Positions 12,742-24,180 are shown, numbered from the stretch's first letter. The stretch: 64,000 nt of DNA from Angiostrongylus vasorum (GCA_018806985.1 JADANN010000369.1:1678501-1742500); one strand, 5' to 3'. The notes: generated by a model from the letters alone, not told the origin. Numbers and translations: made by a program.

Positions 12742-13235
12742 TATAACAACAATGGTGCTGAGATGTTTGCAAAACTCCGGACCGCTGGGGTCTGCGGTGC
12801 GGAACGAACGGCTATTATTCTTTCCGTGGGCTAACGCGCTCACCGCCACACCATGCGTGTCCTTCGTTTCATTTTTTTAATTGTAGTAGACAGTAATTGG
12901 AAGGTTAACCTTGTGATTTCGACTACAGCCTCAGATTAACTGGTTTCATTGCCCATTTGGGCTCACCAGATCAATCACATTGACGAGCGATTGCTGATGG
13001 CACTCTTAGATAGAAAACTATCTGAGAGAAAGGCGAAACGAAGGACCGGTATGGTGTGGCGACGAGCACGTTGGCTCCCGGAAAGGGTAAAAACGAGTTC
13101 GGTCACAACTGCATGTACTTGCGGTCTGGAGTTTTGCAAATATGTCAGCATCAATGTGATTGCATTTCACATAACACTATGCCGTGAAAAATTGTTGTAG
13201 TAAGTAGTAAATAAAAGGTTAATATTGTAATAGCA
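12742..13235. repeat. Family D inverted pair, diverged
   Basis: The minus-oriented core lies at about 12745-12870 and the plus-oriented core at about 13030-13150 (GAAACGAAGGACCGGTATGG), ending GTAAGTAGTAAATAAAAGG. Confidence 0.6.
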
Positions 13236-13594
13236 CGTCTATCTATCTGTTTAATGACTCGATTTCACATGTTGTGTGGATAGTATTCACGAAGAATGTT
13301 CTCTATGTTTTATTTTACCAAACATTTCCTATAGTGATTATGTTTTTAAGCCAGAAGTATTTACTGCTTTTATCAAATCTATTATGTTTCAAATCACTTG
13401 ACACAAGATCAACGTGTTTGTCTTATATCCGTAATTATCCACAACCAGTGGGCAATGTAGGATTGCCTGATGGCAACATAACTAGCGCCACGCTATTTGC
13501 CCAAATATTGTTTGCACGGTACATCTCTATTTTTCCTTACCTTGTATAGTAGATTCCAATTGTTGAGGTCTATTCTCATAAACGGTATTTGTGT

Positions 13595-14616
13595 GGACCA
13601 ATAAGCACTATCTAACTGAAAATAATATTATCTATATTAACTTTACTCTGTAAGTCGATAGAGACTGCATGTAGCCTATTGTATAGTAAATATTTGCCAC
13701 AAAGCCGGCGTGTGTGGCTTACATTCGCATCTCATCATAACCATCGAGTACGCCACTAGACACGACAACTGTTAGCCATCAGACATACCACGACGCGTGC
13801 TTCCAGGCGCGACTCAACTTAGGGACTAGACCTTGCGACCCGTACCTTGACCCCTGCGACCCACGCCCCTTGCTTTGATCTAGCCACGCCTCTTAGCACG
13901 GCCATTTGCCTTCTGACGACTCCTGGAGTTCGCCATTACTCTTCCATCATCATCTTGCCCTCCCACTTAATCTTCTTCTGTCACCACTCATTTGCTTAGG
14001 TAGTAATATTGTTACACGAACAATATTTACTAATCATCTCCCATGTCCTTATAATCCTGCTATATATTGCTCTACATCATTGTTAGTGTATTGTATTTAG
14101 TTAGATTACTACTGAACCACCTTAGTTGCAACTTCTTGTACATACATTTCCAGTCTAATTGCGTCACCGTAAAAATATTACGTGTACAAACAGTTTAATT
14201 ACCCAGGTTTGAGGCGTTGGACTCAGCGAATAGCACACAAAAGCCCCTCATGGAACTACAACGACTTGGTATTGAAGTCCAGGAGTCGTCAAGGCAAGTG
14301 GCCGTGCTAAGAGGCATGACTACATCCAAGCGAGTGGCGCGAGTCCCAGGGTTAAGGCACGGGTTGCAAGGTCTACCCCATAAGCAATGAGTCGTGCCTA
14401 GTAGCATGCCTGGTAGCGTGTCTGATGGCTAATAGTTGCCGTATCTAGTGGCGTGCCTGATTGGTAAGATGGGATGTGAATGCACGGTAGACATGAGGGC
14501 GTTGTAGCAAATATTTATTATACAATAGGTTACATGCAGCCTCCATTGACTTATAGAGTAAAGTTACTATTGAGAATATTATTTTCTATTAGATAATGTT
14601 TATTGGTTGACTTGTC
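13595..14616. mobile_element. Foldback element, arms about 340 bp
   Basis: Left arm from GACCAATAAGCACTATCTA through CTGCATGTAGCCTATTG; the right arm carries the complement (CAATAGGTTACATGCAG ... CATAATGTTTATTGGTT-like). Inner parts (CACGCCTCTTAGCACGGCC against GGCCGTGCTAAGAGGCATG) also pair. No transposase is visible. It looks like a non-autonomous DNA element with very long inverted repeats. Confidence 0.7.
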
Positions 14617-14854
14617 GACATGGTGCATGCAACTACATTATTGCTGGTACAATTCCTTCTGTGCACTGAACCAATTTACTGTGTAATTCGCAATGTATAT
14701 ATTTTGAATTGCATTCCGTAATTTCGGTTTTAATATTATGTACGTAGAATTTCAAATATCTGAATTTGTGAGCTCTTACATAATGGCGTCTTAAAGAAAC
14801 TCACCTGGTATAACCATCAAGATTCAATCAAGCTTCCCTATAGAGCTCAGCAAT

Positions 14855-15060
14855 TACTTTATCCCGTTTGTTTCCTGGAATCTATGTTCGGATTTATGCG
14901 TGGGTTCGACTGCTGCGTAAGGACTCTGTGTTATATTTGAATGGCTTAGAATGGTGCCCAAACTATTTTTCCTTGGAATCCTGGGATTTCTGTCTTAGAG
15001 CGTCCTCAGGATTTTACCACGGGCAGTCGTCGACTTATTCCAAACAGTTGGGAGTTTTTT
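14855..15060 (-). repeat. SINE-C, diverged fragment
   Basis: GTGGGTTCGACTGCTGCG, TTGAATGGCTTAGAATGG and GGAATCCTGGGATTTC resemble the 3' half of SINE-C on the minus strand. The match is moderate. Confidence 0.35.
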
Positions 15061-15506
15061 CACAGTCAGTGCCTTTTTTCCTTTGAAAGATGGATAAGTG
15101 GCTAGGTTCAACATCGCACCAGTCTAGAAGGTCTGACGAGTGGTGTTGCACCGCCTCTCTAAAAACTGCGCTTCATTCGCCCTAATAACTTAATAACATC
15201 TCTCTATCCTCCAGATTTTCTATTTTTTATAGTATTCATTTCCTACTTTGGCGCGTGTATCTTCATTTCGTACGATTTGTTTTTGCTTCGTTACGTTTCT
15301 TGTTGTCTCGTTGTGGTGCCAAGGAAATTGGAATTTTCCAGGGGCGAAGAAAACATAGAGGTAGAGGGGAAAGTTTTTTCTCTTGGTTTGTGCCAAGATC
15401 TGACTCATGTTCAATGAACGAATCTGTCCTTCTTTTGGACAAAAGAGAGCAGTTTGTCACTATTTATGAAAGAAGTATATTTTAGGTGACACATTAGCTA
15501 CATAGA

Positions 15507-17806
15507 ATGATTAATAACCTTGGAACGCGACTGTTTAAGTCAGTTACTGACAAAGCTGGCGATCTTGGCGAAAAATTCGAAGAAGAATTCTCTCGACTCT
15601 CGAATAATATTACAGGTGAGCTTGCGTGCCAGAGACATTCTAGAATGTCCACAAGATAACCATGAATTATAGAAGATAAATAAAGCGTTATCCATCCTTC
15701 CTCCGAACGGTTTACCGCCTCTTCGTGGATGGGAGGTGTTTCCGGCTGCGATATCCAACGGGGGATTTATCCCCCGGCAGGGTCTCCCAAGATGAGAAGG
15801 AGTCCGGACTTTTCAACAGAAAATCCAGCTAAGAGTAAACCAATACCAGGACCCGCCACCGTTCTGGTATCAAACTAGTGGCATGGTGGCAAATCTCCTT
15901 CTGATCCACAAGGTTGACGACTGCCTGTGGTGGTGACTACTTGGGCTAAGCTGACCTCGGGACTCCAGGGAAACACAACAGCTAAACCAGCTAAACTCCT
16001 GAAGTGGAGAATATGCTGGGGTTCGCACTACCAGTGAGGACTGGCCGTCCAAGTATTCAAGTAAGTAAGTATCAATCATTAAGGCGTGCATCATGCATTC
16101 GATTCCCTTAAACTTCATAGAGATGCTCAACTGTATATCTGACGTATACGAAAATTTGCGGTGGTCTGCGGATGTATCAAACCATTGTTTCTACTCTATC
16201 AAACAAGTTTGGTAACAATTTGTTGGCGCTATAGGGGTGGAAGTCCTGGTCAGTGGTTACCAGCGACTGAACTAGTGTGAATTGGAGTGCATCTCTAGCT
16301 ACTGCACTACACACTCCCTAACTCATGTCTGCATTTATTTTTTAAATGGCCAACATTCGTGGAACGCTAAGGTTAGAGAGCGAATGCTTTGAAAATCCAC
16401 CGCTATTCACTAGTTTTACGTCCGTGCAACAATTACCTACTTCAGAACCCTACATAATCACATCCATGATGAATAACTGTTCTGATGGATGTTAAATGAT
16501 TTTTTCTATCAACAAAGTGGAGTCTAGCTGTTATCGAAAACTACCCAAATATTAGGAAGTAATGAAATGACTACGAGTAGCGCAGTAGTCAGAGTCATAC
16601 AAGGTCGTTGAGTAGATCTCGCTCCCCCTAACAAAGCACTACTCACATCCTTTCATCGTCAGTAGTTCGGTCCCAGGCTTAAGCAGGGATGATAGGCACA
16701 TTGGCGTAATCCATTAGTTGCCCTTCATAAGTCATTATATTGGCGACATATGTATTCAATCATCCCAGCGATGTTTAGTGAAGATGAGTGCGCATGGCGC
16801 TTCCCTCAGTGTTTGACCGACTGCCAACGAATTATCCCTTATCTCTCGATGAAATCCCTATTCTTCACCAGTATAAACCTGTCGGTCTCATTCTATTTCA
16901 TGATAGTCGATTGATTTCAGCTGAAGTCGATGCCATCGTCTCTGAGGCGATTTCTCTCTCCGGCTTCATCAAAGTAACGCTAGTGATTCTGTGTGTTCTA
17001 CTTGTGAGTGCAATTACGGTGGATCATATCGATTTTACGCGTTTCATCAGTATCAATTTAAGGTGCTCGGCATCATTCGACTGAGTGCTTTCGGCTTTCG
17101 GTGTATGGTATTCAAGGCGTGGGATTGGCTTCGAGCTAACGAAAACAAGCCACCTCCACAAGTAGATGTTGAATATCGCTTTATAAACATATATGGCGGG
17201 TCGTATCTACTTTTCGCTTATTAAGGCTTCAAAAAATTAGACACTGTCTAGCAATATTACTATTTTATTGTGAAGCGTAATAGAATAGTGCAGTTTAGTC
17301 TATTAGTAGTCTATGGAACTGTTCTTGAATTGCGGAAGAGGTGGTGAAGAACTGCGTCTCTCCTAGAATTAGAATGGTTCTGTTACATTCTTGTATTCGT
17401 GTCCTCTCACCTACTTGAAGCCATCTGGAAAACACCTAGTAGAAGAAGACATCTAACTAGCACCTGAAACTGTATGATTTGGTTGAATTTTAGGCGACGA
17501 AGCGAATAAGTAAGATTTTTAGAAACCCCCTAAGAATTAAGCGTTAAATAACAGCCTCTGTCACTGATTGAACAAACAGAAAACCAGTAAATGACATTCT
17601 TTTTCGATCAGGTCATCCTACTAATGCCAATCGGTAACGGTAAATATCGTCCTACAGCTACGATTTACGCCGATCCACAGACGAAATCCGTTATCGACCG
17701 TATCCAGCGCGACTCCTTTGAGCTCTTCAATGAATGCGATGAACCGGCACCGATAGTACCACGAATGAAGGCGCCGAAACTTAATGAATTGCGAGCTATA
17801 TCGTGA
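15507..17806 (+). CDS. Unrecognised four-exon gene, about 155 residues
   Basis: Exons are 15507-15615, 16921-16973, about 17051-17161 and 17612-17806. Splice phases agree at every junction (1, 0, 0), all introns start GT and end AG, and the last exon stops with TGA. The N-terminal 54 residues are charged and helix-prone (MINNLGTRLFKSVTDKAGDL... with an EEEF cluster). A hydrophobic stretch follows (VLGIIRLSAFGFRCMVF), then WDWLRANENKPPPQ, then a polar C-terminal domain containing YRPTATIYADPQTKS and ending LNELRAIS. One membrane segment near the middle is possible. Exon 3 could instead begin after TTTAAG 12 bp downstream, which keeps phase. A TTTTAG acceptor 21 bp before the ATG could be a trans-splice site. 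Intron 1 (1.3 kb) holds one family B copy and two SINE-A copies. I do not recognise the family; matching phases across four exons are the main support. Confidence 0.6.
15698..16072 (+). repeat. Family B in intron 1 of the 15.5-kb gene
   Basis: Starts CGAACGGTTTACCGCCTC and ends CAAGTATTCAAGTAAGTAAG, then runs directly into a SINE-A copy. Confidence 0.7.
16078..16320 (-). repeat. SINE-A, diverged, in intron 1 of the 15.5-kb gene
   Basis: CATGCATTCGATTCC, TCAAACAAGTTTGGTAACAAT and GCTACTGCACTACACACTCC keep the SINE-A order on the minus strand. It abuts the 3' end of a family B copy. Confidence 0.55.
16567..16845 (+). repeat. SINE-A, diverged, in intron 1 of the 15.5-kb gene
   Basis: Head CGAGTAGCGCAGTAGTCAGAG is clear. 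The body is diverged, with GTATTCAATCATCCCAGCGATG near the 3' end and ATTATCCCTTATC as the tail. Confidence 0.55.
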
Positions 17807-18025
17807 CTATCGTTATGTTTGTCACTGAGCTTTTTCTTTGGGCCGCTTTAAATATTTCATTCTAAGTGTTCCTTTTCCATTACTACTGTTTTGTATACAT
17901 TATTATTGCATATGGGTACATACTACTACTATATAAAAATATTGACCGCTTAGTGTCCAAATAGTTATAGGAATATCGCACATTGTGAAGAATCATAGCG
18001 ACACCATCTAGAACTTTTCGTTAAT

Positions 18026-18712
18026 TCAGTAAAAGGATAAAGCTTGAGGCGTTGATCAATCCATGAGGAATGCGCCATCCATTCGACTTCATTAAGCATC
18101 TTATGAAGGTGATTGAATGATATCTGGACTTTATGATTTATGAATGACTCGCGGTGGCTACCGATGTATCGAGCCAGTGATGCTAATCTCCAGACAAGTC
18201 TGGTACCAATTTGCCGACCCTGGAGGGACGGAAGGCTTAGTGAGCCACGGGCGCGGGAATCGTTCCCATGTGTGTGTTGCTCTCCCAACGGTTTTCACCA
18301 CCTCATCGTGGCTGGGAGGTGTTCCTGGATGTCGGACTGCGATGTACAGCGAGGGATTCATCCCCTGGCAAGGTCTCCCAAGCTGAGAAGGAGCCCGGCG
18401 TTTCCATCAGGAAACCTAGCTAAGAGTAAACCAATGCCAGAATCCACCACTGTCTTGGTGTCAAAGTCGCATGGTGGTAAATCTCTCTCTGATCCACAAG
18501 GGTTGCGACTGCCTGTTGTAGTGAAGACCTGGGGCAGACTTTGGCCAGGCTGACCTCGGGCCTCTAGGGATCCATAATGGCTTAACCAGCAAATCTTCGA
18601 AAAATGGAGATTATGCTCGGACCCACACACCCAGTGAGGACGGGCCATTCAAGTATCAAGTATCAAGTGTGTGTTGCAGGGCCCCTCCAACCACTGCGCC
18701 ACATGCGCTCCA
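18026..18712 (-). repeat. SINE-A split by a family B insertion
   Basis: The body and central domain lie at 18026-18283 and the head at about 18669-18712 (GTGGCGCAGTGGTTGGAGG on the minus strand). Family B sits between them, flanked by the direct repeat GTGTGTGTTGC. Removing the insert and one repeat restores the normal SINE-A order. Confidence 0.8.
18284..18668 (+). repeat. Family B inserted into SINE-A, with target-site duplication
   Basis: Begins CTCCCAACGGTTTTCACC and ends with AAGTATCAAGTATCAA. The direct repeat GTGTGTGTTGC flanks both ends (about 18272-18282 and 18668-18678). This defines the family B ends exactly and shows it was mobile after SINE-A spread. Confidence 0.8.
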
Positions 18713-19839
18713 ATTCAGTAGGATCGGTAACATCCACACTTTCACATTCCTGGTGCATTTGTCTTTCAGTGTCCTAAAATCTTCGTCAAAAGAATGTATT
18801 ATGCTAAAAAAATGACAAGAGTGTAAGTTTCACATCGACGACGTCGTGACTGCTTAAGCGGAAAACATTAACTTATTTAACAGTGAAAACTAGTTATAGT
18901 TGGTTAATAGAAAATCGCTCCTAGTAAGTACTGCAGTGTGTATATCTACGTGAGGCCTTTTACAGCAGCCTGGAACTTTTTTCCCGGTGGTAACCTCTTG
19001 GTACCATCAAAGAAGGATCAATACCTGCATTTTTGTATTTTTACGTATTATGCTTTAGTTATGGACATGGTCGTCATCGTTCATTACCTAATTTTACTGT
19101 TCCGCATACTATGTCACAGCTGGTCCATTACGGTGTCTGCGTGTTGTTCTAATGTGTACCGTATCCGTGCACTCCGTTTCATTGTCTTACTTCGATTAAT
19201 CCTTTTAATGGTGCTTTAAACTGTCCAACTTTCCATAAGAGGCAATATTTACTTCAGCCGTTAGCTTATGCCCAACATTTGGTTCGAATGATTGTTTTTA
19301 TTAGTGGTGAAACTTCCACAATTTCAGTTCCATCACTGTGCTATCGATGTCGAACAGTCTCTCTCTATGCTTTCATGTCGATCTATTCGGTTTTAGAAGA
19401 GAAAAAATCTATTGTTAGACATGAGAATCGATTAGAAGCCTACAGTCAAATGACCCGGAGCATATGAGAAGTTCTCGATTTACCTCCACTGAATGTCCTC
19501 TGAAAAAACCCTGCCTGCCATCTGTAAACGTATCCAGCGGAGGGGTTGGTGTATCAAACGTGTATGCGTTTTGAAAATAGTAGAAAACATAGAAACAAGA
19601 AATTTCATCCTCACAATCCTGAAATGGCAGCCACGCGAGAGACTGGTATCCGAGAGATCGACAGAACCTCAGGGCTCCGTCAGTTATAGATCTGGATCAA
19701 ATTTGGAAGCGCTGTGGTCACGATTAGTAGTTACAACGCTAGCATCGAAGGCTTTCTTTCCGGACTCCATAGGGTTAATAGCATCATGAACGACACTTCA
19801 ATATAGAGCGAGACCATAAAATACCACTTGCCACATTCT
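18713..19839. other. No gene recognised
   Basis: Two plus-strand frames of 93 and 98 codons are present, one hydrophobic (18938-19219); neither has splice context or homology that I can see. Confidence 0.35.
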
Positions 19840-20150
19840 TTTCATGAAACTGAAGAAATATTACTTCAACGAAGCTGAGATATTTGCAAAACTCTGGACC
19901 GCAGGTGCCTATGGTGAGGGAACGAACGCGCTATTGTCCTTTCCAGGGATTAACGCGTTCACCACCACACCATGCGGGTCCTTCGTTTCGCATGTCTCTC
20001 AGCTAGTTCTATCGATCTTTTCGTTTTTCGTTCGTTCCCCACCATAGGTACCTGCGGTCCAGAGTTTTGCAAATATCTCAACTTCGTTGAAGTTATATTT
20101 CGCAATACACCCTGCCATCAAAAAAGAGTAGGCAGTAAGTAAAAAAGATT
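19840..20150. repeat. Family D inverted pair, short spacer
   Basis: AACGAAGCTGAGATATTTGC (minus-oriented) and its complement in ATCTCAACTTCGTTGAAG lie about 200 bp apart. The right copy is cut off at the core, so the arms meet near 20025. Confidence 0.7.
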
Positions 20151-20404
20151 AAAAATGAAGAAATATTGTTTATCTGACATGCAGGAGTAGTTCTGACGTA
20201 GATGGTTATCAGCCTTGTCAACAAGACCTCGGTCATGAAGACCTGTTCACTTGCACAACTAGTGAAGTGAATAGAACATGGGCTGAAAACAACTGAATCA
20301 ATCCAGCAATGTGGTTTTTTCTTGAAAATATCATACCTAAAATACCATTAGTCTTTTCTACCAGATCATTTGGAAAGGAAAACAATATAGATAATTTTGA
20401 CTTA

Positions 20405-20935
20405 TTATTTACTGCCTTGTTTTTAACGGCAGGGTATGCGTTGCGAAATATAACTTTAATGATGCTGAGATATTTGCAAAACTCTGGACCGCTGGTGTCT
20501 ATGGTGGGGAACGAACGCGCTATTGTCCTTTCCGGGGAGTAGCGCGCTCACCACCTCACCATGCGGGTCCTTCGTTTCGCCTGTCTCTCAGCTAGTTCTA
20601 CTGATCTTTTGCCATCAGCAAATATCTCAGCATCATTAAAGTTATATTTCGCAACGCATACCCTGCCACTAAAAAAGAGTAGGCAGTAAATAATAAGTCA
20701 AAAATTGTGATTATAACTGCAGCCTCAGCTTAACTGGGTTCGTTGCCGATTCGGGCCCCCCAGATCAATCCCGCTGACGGGTGATTGCTGATGGCAAAAG
20801 ATCAATAGAACTAGCTGAGAGACAGGCGAAACGAAAGACCCGCATGGTGTGGTGGTGAGCGCGCTACTCCCCCGGAAAGGACAATAGCGCGTTCGTTCCC
20901 CACCATCGGCACCAACAATATAGATAGTTCACATT
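20405..20935. repeat. Family D inverted pair
   Basis: The minus-oriented copy starts at about 20405. A plus-oriented partial copy follows and ends at 20930. Both carry the CATGGTGTGGTGG-type core or its complement, and ACTCTGGACCGCTGG is one arm motif. Confidence 0.7.
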
Positions 20936-21357
20936 TTCTAATTCTATAATTATGTCTTCAATTCTCTTCACGATTTCCTCGATTCTTGTAGGTTTTTCAT
21001 TTGCTGTTTCCGTTTATCAAACCAATTTCATCTCAAAAGTTCAAGTAAAGCATGCGAAAAAATGAGCAGCTAAAAAATAAAAAATAGGATCTTGCGAGAT
21101 TCTACAGCAGTTAAGCGAACGGTGTAAAAATGAGTTCAGAGATCTCCAGTTAGAGATGATCCAGGCAATGATTGGAAATGAAAACAAGGATAGATGAACT
21201 CGTTGTGAGGACTAAAATGTTTCAAAGAAAAAAACCGCGAAAAACAAGGTTTGGTAAACTCTCGAAAACTTCCTTCCTCAAACTGTTGAGAAAAGTCGGA
21301 AATTCTGTGATATAAGGGAGCGAATGGGCGCGTTACATCAGTAAGGCAAAAAAGAAA
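20936..21357. other. No feature recognised
   Basis: AT-rich spacer between a family D pair and a SINE-A copy. Confidence 0.4.
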
Positions 21358-21634
21358 AAAGGATAAAGCGCTCAGCGTTGACCAATCCCTGAGGGATGCG
21401 GCATTCTTTCGACGACTTCATTAAGCATTGTTGGAGGTGACTGAATGCGTATTTAGCCTGTACAATGAATTACGGTGGTCTACTGATGTATTGAGTCAGT
21501 GCTGATATCCTTCTATGCAAGTCTGGTACCAGTTTACCGACCCTGAAGGGATTGGAAGGCTTGGTGAACTTGACGCCTGGTATCGAACCTAAATGTATTG
21601 CAGAGCACACCTCTAATCATAGCGCTACGCGTGC
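21358..21634 (-). repeat. SINE-A
   Basis: Minus-strand copy with tail AAAGGATAAAGCGC, a central domain near 21520 (ATGCAAGTCTGGTACCAG) and a diverged head ending TAGCGCTACGCG. Confidence 0.7.
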
Positions 21635-22015
21635 TGCTTACAACATTAGGGAACAGATGCTAATGTGACTTGAAGATGCCAATTCATCTGGATCGAATTG
21701 ACCCGTTCACATTAGAATTAATGGCGATGAAGAATGAATACGTTTAATCAACAGGAAAGTTCTGTACGATGACTGTCCGCAGATGAGAAACCAAACGTTG
21801 TATACACGAAAGAATGGCATTTGCCTCGTCGTATACTGCAAGAATAACTTCCTTTTCGACTTCGTGAATACATGAAAGTGGGCAGCAGATTACTACTTTC
21901 ATTAAGTATAGGAAAAAAAACAAAACTTAATAAAATGGAGTTAAAGAGAAACCATTTAATTCTTCCTATTGTTGTTGAGCAAACACGAGGTGTTATTATT
22001 ATTCTTTATTCACGA

Positions 22016-22060
22016 ACAAGCTGACGTTTTCGGCGGGATTTCGCCTTTCCTCAGAGCCTG
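22016..22060 (-). ncRNA. Hammerhead-like core, likely inactive
   Basis: The minus strand reads CTGAGGA, an expanded stem II region, then GAAAAC rather than GAAAC, then GTCAGC. The extra A in the GAAA strand and extra bases at stem II suggest loss of activity. It lies in sense orientation at the 3' end of the PLE. Confidence 0.35.
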
Positions 22061-22252
22061 GAAAGGTCAAGTTGACAGCAATCTATTCGGCCAAACACCT
22101 CCATAACCAAACAGAGAAAACGCTGAACCAAGATTTCAATCACATTGAACACAGCTTTGCACACTCACCGCTTTCTATGAGGCTTCCACTGAGTATGTCG
22201 CGTGGAGACCAACCGCACAGAGTTCACATGGAAGCGTAATGTGCCCCTCCCG

Positions 22253-22582
22253 TTAGAATAATAAGCTTGTACACTGCGCAATATCACGTGTGATAATGAG
22301 GCATTCTTCCCTGCGGTTCATTTTCGGATTTCTGGAATTAATCCAGAACGCCTCGAGAGTTTTGCGCGCTTGTGTTCTCGATTCCTGCGCGAGGATCGTG
22401 ACACGTACTTCAAAGTCCTCCCCGCTATGTCTCTGGGTCCTATGCGTGCCTAGTGGGGTATTTGGTTTACGTTTGCCGACTAGGTGTTCTTTTATGCGGA
22501 CACAAAGGGGTCTGCCCGTTTCGCCAATGTATTCGTCTCCGCACGTCTTACAGGAGATCAGATAAACTGTACCCGAGCTCAA
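22253..22582 (-). pseudogene. PLE GIY-YIG endonuclease domain
   Basis: A 109-residue open frame holds the GIY-YIG core (VYLISCKTCGDEYIGETGRP) with LCVRIKEHL behind it, as in PLE endonucleases. These make the nick that primes reverse transcription. It is cut off from the RT by frame breaks, so it counts as a relic although the domain itself is well kept. Confidence 0.75.
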
Positions 22583-23063
22583 GCAATCACCGTCTCTACG
22601 GCAAACTATGCAATTTTGCGTTGCACAGAGACGGTCATAAGGCGGTTACGAAGTAGTTGGCGCCTAAGATTACTCGGTGGCATTTCAACTACGTTTACCG
22701 AATTCTCTAGACCCGCCCTTCTAAAGCAGTGTTTTATAGCTGCACTTACATCATTTGAGATGAAAGGTAGGATAAACGGGACCATTTTATCGCTAGAGTT
22801 GTCGTTTGGAGGCCTAGGATTTCCTCTACACCTGTCCCGAGCTACAGTTTCGTAGCCATTAGAAATGGCTATTTGCCGCGACAAGTTCCGGGACTCCTCT
22901 CTCTCTGCTCTCTTCCCGTGCACACGTTGGTTGCTGTTCGAAACATGTTTCTTACCAGCGCCCTTTTCGTGTAAGAGGGGTGAGAGGAGAGGTAATGAAC
23001 CAAGATGTTTTTTATTACTTGGCTTTCGGTACCACTTTCGTAATGTAGCCATTTTCTGACAGG

Positions 23064-23504
23064 CTAATTTGGACGTCCAGGAATGGAAGCCAGTTTCTCT
23101 CGGGTGAACTTAATATACTGTGACTGTTCATTCAACAACTCGAAACATTTGTCCATTTCCTCTTGTGTTGAGCAAAGGACAAAACAGTCATCTATATATC
23201 TACAGTAGAGTAGCGGCCCGAGATCGATCACCGGTGCTTCCATCTTAGACATAAACGCAATGGCCAGGCTTGGTGCCAGTCGTTGTCCCATTGCCAACCC
23301 TCTTATTTGAGCGTAGTACTTTCCGGACCATCTGAAGATTGAGCAGCTCAAGCATTCTTTTAAGAGTGCCATCAACTGCTCTATCTTGAAGCCATACATG
23401 TTTATTTCTCCTTCGTGTCGCATCAGGAGTTCGAATATGGCTTGCATTGCGGAGTCATTCGACACGTTTGTATAGAGGGCGCTAACGTCGAACGACTCCA
23501 TCAC
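23064..23504 (-). pseudogene. PLE reverse transcriptase core
   Basis: A 146-residue open frame covers RT motifs A (FDVSALYTNV), B (GLAMGQRLAPSLA) and C (CRYIDDCFVL, with the paired aspartates kept). The fingers region lies in a different frame between 23505 and 23757, so the ORF is broken. Confidence 0.75.
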
Positions 23505-24050
23505 GTGACGCGCTGCTGGGCTGCGCAGTACGTAGACGATCCAGAAACATCTGGGTATTCGTAAGATGGGCTGGAATGTGTTTGAACAACTGGTTAAATA
23601 TTAGGGGTTAAAACCATGTTATCCTATCCGTTGGCCCGTCTACACAGCTAATGATTGGTCTAACCTTAAACAATGATGGATCGTAGACGCAATATCATCG
23701 CTGGATACTAGCTTATGAGTTTTTATAAGCAAGTACAAGACGGGACATGTTGGTAACTCAACTTTTTAGTTGAGAGATAACTGATGGTTTTAAACCAGCA
23801 GCCCTTGCCATTTTGGCCCATTCGTGGTTCAATTTTCGGTATTTACTTTTAAACTCCTTCTCAGATGATGGACGATAAAGCGAAGCATCTTCAAGATGCT
23901 TTTTCGTTATTTCAACATCTAACTGATGGGGAATTACGACAAACTTTCCACCCTTATCACAAACGGATAGATTGAAATCTTGGTTCAGCGTTTTCTCTGT
24001 TTGGTTATGGAGGTGTTTGGCCGAATAGATTGCTGTCAACTTGACCTTTC

Positions 24051-24093
24051 CAGGCTCTGAGGAAGGCGAAATCCGCCGAAACGTCAGCTTGTT
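24051..24093 (+). ncRNA. Hammerhead-like ribozyme core, best-formed copy
   Basis: CTGAGGA, A, stem II GGCG/CGCC with a five-base loop, GAAAC, GTC. Stem I can form six pairs between CAGGCT and AGCTTG (one G-T pair). Helix III has two pairs and no loop, so cleavage would be expected only from a dimer. It is antisense to the PLE coding frame here because this terminal repeat is inverted. Confidence 0.65.
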
Positions 24094-24180
24094 CGTGAAT
24101 AAAGAATAAAAATAACACCTCGTGTTTGCTCAACAAGAATACGAAGAACTACTCGATCAATGCCGAGGTTAATGAAAGTC

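Larger units (their letters stand above)
21975..24180 (-). mobile_element. Penelope-like retroelement, near-complete, frame-broken, inverted termini
   Basis: Minus-strand pieces in order: N-terminal region 24039-23758 (contains VCDKGGKFVVIP), reverse transcriptase 23504-23064 (ESFDVSALYTNV, GLAMGQRLAPSLA, catalytic YIDD), linker 23052-22606 (basic, PPSNLRRQLLRNRL) and GIY-YIG endonuclease 22582-22253 (VYLISCKTCGDEYIGETGRP). RT followed by a C-terminal GIY-YIG is diagnostic of Penelope-like elements. The pieces lie in different frames, so the copy cannot encode one intact protein. The ends, 21975-22142 and about 23960-24140, are inverted copies of one terminal repeat that includes a hammerhead-like core and TTCGTGAATAAAG. 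The N-terminal piece starts inside the 5' terminal repeat. Confidence 0.85.
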
